The position numbers and the translations under genes are program-made. A stretch of 11,684 bases of DNA. It comes from Deltaproteobacteria bacterium. Its GTDB lineage: Bacteria > JAMCPX01. Location of the stretch: the NCBI GenBank assembly GCA_023489065.1, contig JAMDCL010000053.1, positions 1-11,684 on the forward strand, read 5' to 3'. The notes under the pieces are model-generated. The model was not told the DNA's origin, made no database searches, and worked only from the letters and a program-made list of their open reading frames with translations. Numbering within the stretch: position 1 is the first letter of the stretch; the number at the start of each line of letters is the position of its first letter. This document shows positions 1-5,944 of this stretch, piece by piece.

Positions 1-116
1 TTCCCCGAGACCTTGCCTCCTATATAGCCGATGACCCCGATAACAAACATGATTCCTATAATGGAGCCAATGATGATGAGTCCGCTTTTACCGAGTTTTT
101 TTTCTTTTGTTGTCAT
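1..116 (-). pseudogene. Inverted second copy of the tlpA 5' end, cut by the window edge
   Basis: On the minus strand an ATG at 116-114 opens the same 38 codons that begin the tlpA gene at 263 (MTTKEKKLGK and the following membrane segment), then leaves the window. It is preceded by the same GGAGGAG ribosome binding site. Only the first part of the signal anchor is present, and the thioredoxin active site is not included. If the left part of the window is the genuine genomic sequence, this is the real start of the gene and the plus-strand copy is joined to it by a fold-back. If not, this copy is an artefact. It should not be counted as a separate gene. Confidence 0.7.
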
Positions 117-252
117 TTCTCCTCCTGCATGAGCGTGGATAGGTAGCTGGTAACATCGGGAGATGTCCAGTCAATTGGACCTACAACATGTTTGATCAAT
201 TTATAATGGCTGTTCAATATAAAGGTTTCCGGAACGCCGGTTATACCATAGG
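113..252 (-). CDS. C-terminal end of a TlpA/ResA-like thioredoxin (partial)
   Basis: Read on the minus strand, the spacer of the inverted repeat encodes about 45 residues from codon 250-248 to a TGA at 115-113. It begins YGITGVPETFIL, the cis-proline loop typical of TlpA/ResA/CcmG thioredoxins (Y-G-x-x-G-V-P-E-T-F), and ends STLMQEEK. The WCxxC half lies beyond the break and is not in the window. The TGA overlaps the ATG of the inverted tlpA copy (ATGA), which is a classic coupled-gene arrangement. This suggests that the natural operon had this thioredoxin directly upstream of tlpA. It differs in sequence from the tlpA C-terminus at 720-856, so it is a second protein. The upstream part is lost at the fold-back junction near 252. 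Confidence 0.72.
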
Positions 253-262
253 AGGAGGAGAA

Positions 263-856
263 ATGACAACAAAAGAAAAAAAACTCGGTAAAAGCGGACT
301 CATCATCATTGGCTCCATTATAGGAATCATGTTTGTTATCGGGGTCATCGGCTATATAGGAGGCAAGGTCTCGGGGAAAAACGCAGGCAATGGACAGGCA
401 TCGAGTGGCTACGTTCCTGAAGAGAATGCGCCCGCAGCGGATTTTTCCCTTACAACAACGGATAACACTGTTGTGCGATTGTCGGACTATAAGGGAAAAG
501 TGGTGTTCCTCAATTTTTGGGCAACATGGTGCCCCCCGTGCAGGATGGAACTGCCGTCCATGGAGAAATTATACGCGAAGATGAAAAATCAGCCCTTTGT
601 TATCCTTGCTGTTAATGTGGATGAAAGCGACCCTGAGAATGTTAAGGCGTTCTCAAAAAGCATGAATTTAACCTTCCCGGTGCTGATAGACGATGGAAAT
701 GTTTCCAAGATGTACAATGTAAATGCCATACCTACTTCCTTTATTATACGAAAGGATGGAACAATAGATACCATAGTGAATGGTGCGCGGCCGTGGGATG
801 ATCAGAGCTATGTCAAGGCGTTCGATAAACTAATAGCTGAGCCATACAACAAATAA
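263..856 (+). CDS. Membrane-anchored TlpA/ResA-like thioredoxin
   Basis: A 197-residue thiol-disulfide oxidoreductase of the AhpC/TSA-redoxin, TlpA-like family. It probably reduces periplasmic disulfides such as apocytochrome c, using electrons delivered by CcdA. Residues 11-33 form a hydrophobic N-terminal anchor after a Lys-rich start (N-in). A Gly/Ser/Ala linker runs to about residue 55, and the thioredoxin fold covers about 57-195. The active site is WCPPC at 89-93, inside the NFWATWCPPC motif, and the cis-proline is Pro157 (AIPTSF). I place the start at 263 because a strong GGAGGAG lies 3-10 bases upstream and the anchor follows at once. An in-frame ATG at 188 lies in the inverted spacer, which codes on the other strand. 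ccdA follows at 2 bp, so the two are co-transcribed. The exact role (ResA, CcmG or general TlpA) cannot be settled from sequence alone. Confidence 0.9.
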   Translation: MTTKEKKLGKSGLIIIGSIIGIMFVIGVIGYIGGKVSGKNAGNGQASSGYVPEENAPAADFSLTTTDNTVVRLSDYKGKVVFLNFWATWCPPCRMELPSMEKLYAKMKNQPFVILAVNVDESDPENVKAFSKSMNLTFPVLIDDGNVSKMYNVNAIPTSFIIRKDGTIDTIVNGARPWDDQSYVKAFDKLIAEPYNK

Positions 857-858
857 TA

Positions 859-1605
859 ATGATAGAGTCAGCCAATGTATCTGTTTTGATAGCCTTTGTT
901 GCAGGGATATTTTCATTTGTATCCCCCTGTGTACTGCCGATAATACCCTCGTATGTAACCTATATAACCGGGTTGTCTTTTGAGGATTTCGATCAGGAGC
1001 AGAACAGGGCTGCTGTACGCAAACTAACCATAATTCATTCTTTAATATTTATTCTCGGGTTTACCATCGTGTTTGTAGCTCTCGGCGCATCGGCAACCGC
1101 AATAGGGAATCTTTTCAATAAGTACAAGGAATGGATCCGGATTGTCGGGGGTATTATAGTAATTATATTCGGCATACACATAACAGGGCTTCTCAACCTT
1201 AAATTCCTCGAGAGTGAGAAAAAGGTGCATCTGAAGAATAAGCCTGCAGGCTATCTTGGTACACTGCTGGTAGGCATAACATTCGGTGCCGGATGGACCC
1301 CCTGCATAGGACCCATACTCGGAGCGATCCTCTACCTCGCCATGAATATGAAGACCGTATATTCCGGCATTATACTGCTTTCTGCATATTCATTGGGTCT
1401 GGGCATTCCTTTTTTCCTTTCATCGCTTGCCATCAACAGCTTTCTTGTTTACTTCAAAAAATTCAGAAAATATGTAAAGGCCGTGACCATAGCTTCGGGG
1501 ATATTCCTTGTACTGATAGGTTTATTACTGGTAACCAACCGCTTTACATACGTGTCAAACTATTTTCAGCAATTAATGCCCGCTATCAACCTCCAGGTAA
1601 AATAA
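859..1605 (+). CDS. ccdA: Cytochrome c biogenesis membrane protein CcdA
   Basis: A 248-residue polytopic inner-membrane protein of the CcdA/DsbD transmembrane family. It moves electrons from cytoplasmic thioredoxin through a cysteine pair to periplasmic thioredoxin-like proteins. The two signature cysteines are Cys24 in FSFVSPCVLPIIPSY and Cys149 in FGAGWTPCIGPILGAIL. About six hydrophobic segments can be seen (near 7-28, 57-82, 93-113, 133-160, 166-190 and 206-228), the usual CcdA size and topology. The start lies 2 bp after the tlpA stop and has no strong ribosome binding site, which fits translational coupling. The adjacent TlpA-like protein is the likely electron acceptor. No heme-lyase (CcmF/ResB) gene is visible, so the cytochrome-maturation role is inferred from the family. 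Confidence 0.93.
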   Translation: MIESANVSVLIAFVAGIFSFVSPCVLPIIPSYVTYITGLSFEDFDQEQNRAAVRKLTIIHSLIFILGFTIVFVALGASATAIGNLFNKYKEWIRIVGGIIVIIFGIHITGLLNLKFLESEKKVHLKNKPAGYLGTLLVGITFGAGWTPCIGPILGAILYLAMNMKTVYSGIILLSAYSLGLGIPFFLSSLAINSFLVYFKKFRKYVKAVTIASGIFLVLIGLLLVTNRFTYVSNYFQQLMPAINLQVK

Positions 1606-1704
1606 CAAGTCATACCTAACCAGGAAAATGCAATAAGGAGGTTTTCTGATTCGCTCAATCCCGCTATTCTCCTGATATCTCTACGTTCCCATAGAGAAAT
1701 GGCG

Positions 1705-1740
1705 CGGGCTTATCGCTCATTGCATAACCCCCGTTATTTT
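1705..1740 (+). terminator. Probable intrinsic terminator after the tlpA-ccdA transcript
   Basis: An interrupted stem, CGGG-c-TTAT paired with ATAA-cc-CCCG around a 10-base loop, is followed by TTATTTT on the plus strand. It lies 100 bases after the ccdA stop and just before the convergent reductase gene ends. The internal mismatch makes it weaker than a textbook hairpin. The opposite strand has only a poor T-tract. The rest of 1606-1757 shows nothing convincing. Confidence 0.45.
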
Positions 1741-1757
1741 CCAATCGCGTTAAAGGC

Positions 1758-4127
1758 TTAAGCCTTCTTGACCAGCAGTTTGAAATGGGAGTCGTCAAGC
1801 TTATCGATCGAAACGATAGTGTTCCCGTCATCCTCGAGGCTCCTGGGTACGTTGGTTATAGGTTCACCCTCATCAAGATAGATCTCAAGCTCATCTCCGC
1901 TGGTCAGCTCTTCCAGTTTTAATTTTGCCTTCACATAATTATAGGGGCACTTGACGCCCTTCAAATCAAGTATCTCGTTTGTCATTTTAACCTCTACTTT
2001 GTTGATTCCTTTTATAGATTTGCCACCCAACAATGCTTCATCGAAAGACTCGGTAATCTTCCGCATCGTGTGAATAGCCTTTTTAACATCTTTCACGATC
2101 TGTTGTATATCACCGGGTTGCTCCGTTGCAAACAGTGCTGTGTAAACGTCGTGCACGGCCTTGTTTATCATATTATCAGCGTACAATTGCCCGGCATATT
2201 TGTTTAAATCCGTACCTGTTTTATCCGGGTCCTCGCCCTGCATGATCAGGAGGGCCTGCAGCGCATACGTCATCGCCTCTCTTGCCTGCTCAAGCGCTTG
2301 TTTTGCCATGTCCCGGCGCGCAAACGTATCGGCATCCATTGTTTTTGTCTCTGCACGGTTCAGGTAAATCTCAATAGTATCTACGACGCCTCCTGCACAT
2401 TCACCCTTGCCAATGTCCTTTATGCTGAACGCTTCATCCATGCCGAAATCCCGGTAAAACTCCGGCGAGCGCTCGTATTCAGGAAGGTATGAGTACATGA
2501 GCAGCTCTTCTGTTAATTTTTCCTCGCCATACCGTTCAGCCCAATCATTGAACAGTTCATGGCCCTGTTTCGTACTGCTGTACAATTCCATGATTTTGTT
2601 CGTCAGTGCGGGAATGTGTTTTGCCGGAATCTTCAGGAAAGTCTTTGCGAATTTAAATCCATTTTCTTTACCATTACCTCCAAGATAGACCTGATAGAAA
2701 GGAGCGTGCCTTTCTCCGAGACGCCGGGCCATGCCGCTGAAGCCTATATTTGCTATGTAGTGTTGTCCGCATGCATTGGGGCACCCGCATACTCTTATGG
2801 CAATATCCGAAAAATCGCCATTGAGTTTTGAATTGAGTTCATTGTGTATGGCCTGAGCGAGTCCCTGGGAGCGTGCAATACCGAGGTTGCATGTTTTTGC
2901 ACCAGGACAGCTCACGATATTCAATGATGTTTTTTCCGGCAGCACGAATCCCTGTTGTTCAAGCTCGTTATAAAGATTGTTCAGATTGCTGGAACTTACC
3001 CATGGAATGATGAGATTCTGATCAAGGGAACTCCTTATTTCTCCGCTGCCGTAAAAACGGGACAGATGCGCAATAGCTTTAAGCTGCTTATCCGTTGTAT
3101 CGCCGAAGGGGAGGTGGATAACGACGGCATAATATCCTTCTTGTTGCTGCCGTATGACATCGTGCTTATACCATTGCCCCTTCGCTCCCTTGTCCTCTTC
3201 ACCGCTTGTTTCCCCTGAACCTTGGTCATTGGATGCCTTGAACCCTTCTTGAGAATATTCGTTCGTGTCAAGTGCCGGCACATCTATAGAGCTGGATTCA
3301 CCATATATCCCTTGAACGACCTCGTACTCTTTCTCAATCAAAGATTTTACCTCGGCAGCGCCCTTTTCCTCAAATACGTATTTAAGCCTTGCCATATTTC
3401 TGTTGACCCTGTTGCCATGCCGGTCAAACACTCTGACTATCGCATCGGCATACAGGACGGCCTGGTTGTATGGTATAAAGTCTTTGAGGAGGTAAGCGGG
3501 TTTCGGATGCCCGCCAAGCCCGCCGCCGCCATAAACCTTAAATCCCGGAAGGCCATTGTTTTCAATTGCGATGAATCCTACGTCATTGATTCTGCTGTAA
3601 GCACAATCATCCGTGCATCCACTGAATGCGATTTTGAACTTCCTCGGCATGTTCTGGCATAAGGGATTGCGCAAAAAATGTTCGGTTGTATTTTGTGCAA
3701 TGTCCGATATTTTGAATACCTCTTTTGAGCATATCCCTGCAAGGGGGCAGGCCGTAATATTTCTTACGGAATTGCCGCAAGCCTCCCGTGTTGTTATGCC
3801 TGCTTCTGAATAGGCCATCAGTATGTCGGGTACATCCTTTAAAGCTACCCAGTGTATCTGAATGTCCTGGCGGGTTGTCAGATGTGCAAGCCCGCGTGCG
3901 TACTTTTCCGAAACCTCCGCAATGCGTTCGAGCTGGTAGTCAAAGATCCTTCCCTGGGGCAGCTTTGTTCTTACCATGTAGAATCCCGGTTGACGCTGGC
4001 TGTATACGCCCTGATTTAATCTTATGATCTTGAATTTTTCTTCGTTGATAGTACCGGCTAAGAACCGCTCTATCTGTTCCTTAAACTCGTCAAGCTCTTT
4101 TTTTGTAAATTCCTTTAAAATTTGCAT
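1758..4127 (-). CDS. Siroheme [4Fe-4S] nitrite/sulfite reductase fused to a TusA domain
   Basis: A 789-residue cytoplasmic protein. Residues about 30-570 are two pseudo-symmetric nitrite/sulfite reductase repeats. The C-terminal repeat has the cluster and siroheme cysteines: C407-x5-C413 (SCPGAKTC) and C449-x3-C453 (CGCPNAC). The N-terminal repeat has a matching set, C127-x5-C133 and C171-x3-C175. A polar linker rich in Ser, Glu and Gly (about 277-318) joins the repeats. A helical segment follows (about 585-700, beginning after KGECAGG), then a TusA/SirA-like domain (715-789) with Cys727 in a CPYN motif. The family carries out six-electron reduction of sulfite to sulfide or nitrite to ammonia; the TusA domain suggests sulfur relay, favouring sulfite. 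The start is supported by GGAG 5 bases upstream and a promoter just beyond. The gene stands alone and converges with ccdA. The substrate and the redox partner are not shown by the sequence. Confidence 0.88.
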   Translation of the reverse strand: MQILKEFTKKELDEFKEQIERFLAGTINEEKFKIIRLNQGVYSQRQPGFYMVRTKLPQGRIFDYQLERIAEVSEKYARGLAHLTTRQDIQIHWVALKDVPDILMAYSEAGITTREACGNSVRNITACPLAGICSKEVFKISDIAQNTTEHFLRNPLCQNMPRKFKIAFSGCTDDCAYSRINDVGFIAIENNGLPGFKVYGGGGLGGHPKPAYLLKDFIPYNQAVLYADAIVRVFDRHGNRVNRNMARLKYVFEEKGAAEVKSLIEKEYEVVQGIYGESSSIDVPALDTNEYSQEGFKASNDQGSGETSGEEDKGAKGQWYKHDVIRQQQEGYYAVVIHLPFGDTTDKQLKAIAHLSRFYGSGEIRSSLDQNLIIPWVSSSNLNNLYNELEQQGFVLPEKTSLNIVSCPGAKTCNLGIARSQGLAQAIHNELNSKLNGDFSDIAIRVCGCPNACGQHYIANIGFSGMARRLGERHAPFYQVYLGGNGKENGFKFAKTFLKIPAKHIPALTNKIMELYSSTKQGHELFNDWAERYGEEKLTEELLMYSYLPEYERSPEFYRDFGMDEAFSIKDIGKGECAGGVVDTIEIYLNRAETKTMDADTFARRDMAKQALEQAREAMTYALQALLIMQGEDPDKTGTDLNKYAGQLYADNMINKAVHDVYTALFATEQPGDIQQIVKDVKKAIHTMRKITESFDEALLGGKSIKGINKVEVKMTNEILDLKGVKCPYNYVKAKLKLEELTSGDELEIYLDEGEPITNVPRSLEDDGNTIVSIDKLDDSHFKLLVKKA
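1983..1995 (-). promoter_or_regulatory. Possible internal ribosome binding site and start for a free TusA domain
   Basis: Within the reductase gene, AGAGG at 1995-1991 lies 5 bases upstream of an in-frame ATG at 1985-1983 (Met715). That ATG is exactly where the TusA-like domain begins (MTNEILDLKG). Initiation here would give a 75-residue standalone sulfur carrier ending at 1758. The match may be a relic of gene fusion or chance; use in vivo is inferred. Confidence 0.35.
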
Positions 4128-4137
4128 TGTTACTCCA

Positions 4138-4158
4138 ATATAAGTAATTTACTTATAT
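4138..4158. promoter_or_regulatory. 21-bp palindrome, candidate operator of the reductase gene
   Basis: The arms ATATAAGTAA and TTACTTATAT flank a single central T, giving perfect 10-bp half-sites. A further palindrome, CTTATATATAAG (4152-4163), shares the right arm, so three ATAAG/CTTAT half-sites occur in 24 bases. The site starts 11 bases upstream of the reductase ATG and covers the transcription start predicted from the promoter at 4161-4190. That position suits a repressor. No regulator gene is in the window and I cannot assign a regulator family. Confidence 0.55.
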
Positions 4159-4160
4159 AT

Positions 4161-4190
4161 AAGATAAACAATTATTAGTATCCTTGTCAA
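4161..4190 (-). promoter_or_regulatory. Sigma-70-type promoter of the reductase gene
   Basis: On the minus strand a perfect TTGACA (4190-4185) is separated by 18 bases from TATCTT (4166-4161, 4 of 6 matches to TATAAT). Transcription would begin near 4154, giving a leader of about 27 bases before the ATG at 4127. The palindromic element lies directly over that start. Confidence 0.55.
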
Positions 4191-4219
4191 GAAATAGTGT
4201 CCCTCTCGTGGATGGTTGA

Positions 4220-4248
4220 AACCCCTCGCCTTTAGGCGTAGAGAAGTT
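4220..4248. repeat. Imperfect hairpin resembling an IS200/IS605-type end (possible relic)
   Basis: The core CGCC-ttta-GGCG (4227-4230 and 4235-4238) sits in AACCCCTCGCC...GGCGTAGAGAAGTT, whose outer arms pair only partly. CCCCTCGCC-TTTAGGCG hairpins of this kind are common at the ends of IS200/IS605 and TnpB-only elements. No tnpA or tnpB remnant is readable beside it, so the assignment is weak. Confidence 0.25.
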
Positions 4249-4255
4249 TTGTGAA

Positions 4256-4312
4256 ATGGTCGCCATGATTTTGCGTTGATAAAAACGACAATCATATCTT
4301 TATGGCGACCAT
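4256..4312. repeat. 57-bp inverted-repeat element with 11-bp perfect arms
   Basis: ATGGTCGCCAT (4256-4266) and ATGGCGACCAT (4302-4312) are exact reverse complements around a 35-base centre. The centre has inner pairings of its own (ATT with AAT, CGTT with AACG), so it could fold into a long interrupted cruciform or RNA hairpin. There is no T-tract for a terminator and no coding capacity. Confidence 0.6.
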
Positions 4313-4354
4313 GAGCATATGAATCACTATGATAGTAATTACCATGTAAAAAGT

Positions 4355-4475
4355 ATGTCATTCCTGCCCGTGAGATTCTTCGGAGGTATTCTTGAGCAGG
4401 AATCCAGTTTTTTGTTTCCTGTTCTGCAAGGTGAAGAAAAGGGAGGATGGATTCCCGCTTTCGCGGGAATGACAT
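4355..4475. repeat. MITE/REP-like dispersed palindromic repeat, copy A
   Basis: A 121-bp element bounded by ATGTCATTCCTGC and GCGGGAATGACAT, which are near-perfect inverted termini. Inside the right end is a hairpin, ATTCCCGC-tttc-GCGGGAAT (4451-4470). Its spurious minus-strand translation contains MSFPRKRESI-like and IPAKAGIH-like peptides, the well-known signature of dispersed intergenic repeats in many bacteria. It is non-coding and non-autonomous, and a diverged second copy lies 38 bp to the right. Confidence 0.8.
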
Positions 4476-4513
4476 CCAGATGGTGGTTATGTTGTTTTGG
4501 TTGTGCAAGCTTT

Positions 4514-4628
4514 ATGTCATTCCGATATATTTTTTCCTCGGAGTATTCTTCAGCAGGAAGACTAATTCTTTTCTCATTACTGCGAGCGACCGAAGGGAGA
4601 AATGCAATTTCTGTGCTTATCATGACAT
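4514..4628. repeat. MITE/REP-like repeat, diverged copy B
   Basis: It begins ATGTCATTCC and ends ATGACAT like copy A, in the same orientation and at similar length (115 versus 121 bp). Shared blocks are CGGAG-TATTCTT-AGCAGGAA and CTGC-AG...AAGGGAG-ATG. The strong terminal hairpin of copy A has decayed here. The segment GCGAGCGACCGAAGGGAG also resembles a second widespread bacterial repeat motif. It is non-coding. Confidence 0.65.
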
Positions 4629-4682
4629 TGGAAATGAAACAAAGCATTTACCTGGCTAAAAATAAATTATTTTAAATTTATC

Positions 4683-4711
4683 TTGCGTTAGAATTCATCA
4701 ATTGTTAGAAA
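4683..4711 (+). promoter_or_regulatory. Weak promoter-like pair before the MFS gene
   Basis: TTGCGT (4683-4688) lies 17 bases from TAGAAA (4706-4711). Both hexamers are poor (3 of 6 and 4 of 6), and transcription would start only a few bases before the ATG at 4721. The flanking DNA (4660-4681) is very AT-rich. Confidence 0.25.
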
Positions 4712-4720
4712 TAATTACCT

Positions 4721-5893
4721 ATGTGGAATATAATTATTACAGGTCTGACCTCGCTTTTTACGGATATATCCAGCGAAATGATCTACCCGATCATCTCACT
4801 TTACCTGCTTGCCCTTGGTTCAAGCCCTGCACTCATCGGGTTTATAGAAGGGATTGCAGAAAGTACCGCAAGCATCGTGAAGGTCTTTTCGGGCGCTTTG
4901 TCGGACAGGATGAGAAAAAGAAAATCCCTTGCGATTCTTGGATATGCTTTTTCTCCGATCGGAAAGTTTTTTATGTGGCTGGCAAAGGGCTGGGGCTTTG
5001 TATTTGCCGGCAGAACTCTGGACAGATTCGGTAAAGGCATAAGGACTGCACCCAGAGATGCGATCATAGCGGAATCAAGCAGCGCTGAGAAAAGGGGTGC
5101 ATCCTTCGGCCTGCATAGGGCCATGGACACGCTCGGTGCTATTCTGGGTGTGATAATAGCAATCGTGATAATGCGGCATCTCGGGCTGAATGAAGGTTTG
5201 CATACGGTACAAAATATTCAATCCTATCTCCCGGCGTTCAAAACAATCATACTGATAAGTCTGATCCCTGCCGTTATCGGAGTTGCTGTGCTGTTCCTTG
5301 TAAAGGAAACCGGTACCGGTAAGCCGCTTGCACATAACCTTTCATTGAAATGGTCGAAACTCGACAAAAGATTGAAGGCTTTTCTAATCGTGACCTTTAT
5401 TTTTACCCTGGGCAATTCTTCAAACCAGTTTCTGCTCATGAGGGCAAAAGATTCCGGATTCTCGGTTGAAGGGGTGCTTCTCCTTTACCTTGTTTATAAT
5501 CTTGTTTACGGCATTATCTCATGGCCTGCAGGGAGGTTGTCCGATAAGATCGGGAGAAAAACACTCATCGTCGCCGGATACTTTGTTTATGCGATCGTTT
5601 ACACAGGATTTGGCTTGACAAATACGAGCTCTGCCATGTGGGTACTGTTTTCCATCTATGGACTTTATATAGCGTTTACGGAAGGGGTTGAGAAGGCACT
5701 GGTTTCGGATATAGCACCAAAGGATCTCAGGGCCACGTTGATAGGCTTACATGCAACACTTATTGGTATAGGACTGTTCCCCGCTTCTTTGCTTGCGGGA
5801 CTTCTATGGGATACGCTTGGACCGCAATTCACGTTTTATTTCGGGGGACTCATGGGTGTTATCGCTGCGATCGGAATGCTGATCGTACTGTAA
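4721..5893 (+). CDS. Major facilitator superfamily transporter
   Basis: A 390-residue inner-membrane transporter with about twelve hydrophobic segments in two six-helix halves. The opening SLFTDISSEMIYPI (11-24) is a conserved signature of one bacterial MFS subgroup. The loop 2-3 motif A appears as GALSDRMRKR (58-67), and its counterpart in the second half as GRLSDKIGRK (271-280). RTLDRFGKGIRTAPRD (98-113) is also characteristic. The subgroup usually consists of drug or metabolite exporters driven by proton exchange; the substrate cannot be predicted. The start is fixed because an in-frame TAA lies 7 bases upstream and no other start codon intervenes. There is no recognisable ribosome binding site, unlike most neighbours. 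It is a single gene after a repeat-rich gap and converges with the SDR gene. Confidence 0.88.
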   Translation: MWNIIITGLTSLFTDISSEMIYPIISLYLLALGSSPALIGFIEGIAESTASIVKVFSGALSDRMRKRKSLAILGYAFSPIGKFFMWLAKGWGFVFAGRTLDRFGKGIRTAPRDAIIAESSSAEKRGASFGLHRAMDTLGAILGVIIAIVIMRHLGLNEGLHTVQNIQSYLPAFKTIILISLIPAVIGVAVLFLVKETGTGKPLAHNLSLKWSKLDKRLKAFLIVTFIFTLGNSSNQFLLMRAKDSGFSVEGVLLLYLVYNLVYGIISWPAGRLSDKIGRKTLIVAGYFVYAIVYTGFGLTNTSSAMWVLFSIYGLYIAFTEGVEKALVSDIAPKDLRATLIGLHATLIGIGLFPASLLAGLLWDTLGPQFTFYFGGLMGVIAAIGMLIVL

Positions 5894-5924
5894 AAAATGA
5901 AAGGGGCGATTGAATAATCGCCCC
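5894..5924 (-). terminator. Intrinsic terminator of the SDR gene
   Basis: GGGGCGATT (5903-5911) and AATCGCCCC (5916-5924) form a 9-bp perfect stem with a 4-base loop. On the minus strand it is followed by TTTCATTTTTTA, a good U-tract, and it lies 21 bases after the SDR stop. On the plus strand the stem begins 10 bases after the MFS stop but lacks a T-tract, so in that direction it would work less well. Confidence 0.85.
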
Positions 5925-5944
5925 GGTATAGGTAGTAATAAATT

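Larger units (their letters stand above)
1..378. repeat. Perfect 126-bp inverted repeat (arms 1-126 and 253-378)
   Basis: Base 1 pairs with 378 and base 126 with 253, and I found no mismatch along the arms, including an 8-A run. Pairing stops at 127/252 (G opposite G). The right arm is the ribosome binding site and first 38 codons of tlpA; the left arm is the same sequence inverted. The spacer 127-252 is also 126 bases and is coding on the minus strand. The left arm runs to the window edge, so its true length is unknown. Identical arms of coding DNA mean either a very recent inverted duplication or a fold-back chimera or misassembly. The second looks more likely because it sits at the very edge. 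Confidence 0.95.

Noticed and set aside
188..262. Longer N-terminus for the thioredoxin, starting at ATG 188
   Set aside because: Those codons lie in the inverted spacer, which is coding on the opposite strand. The strong ribosome binding site and membrane anchor support the start at 263.
1635..1672. Strong AAGGAGGT at 1635-1642, as if a gene followed ccdA
   Set aside because: Only an ATT could start at the right spacing, and that frame stops after eight codons. At most it is a relic.
1753..1766. 14-bp perfect palindrome AAGGCTTAAGCCTT over the reductase stop codon
   Set aside because: It has no loop and no T-tract, and most of it is the last codons plus stop, so it is probably chance.
3222..3662. 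146-codon open frame antisense to the reductase
   Set aside because: It overlaps conserved siroheme-reductase coding sequence and has no ribosome binding site or recognisable domain.
4149..4675. Open frames on both strands across the gap, including an MSFPRKRESI-like peptide
   Set aside because: These are translations of the palindromic repeats. They lack ribosome binding sites and show no protein family.
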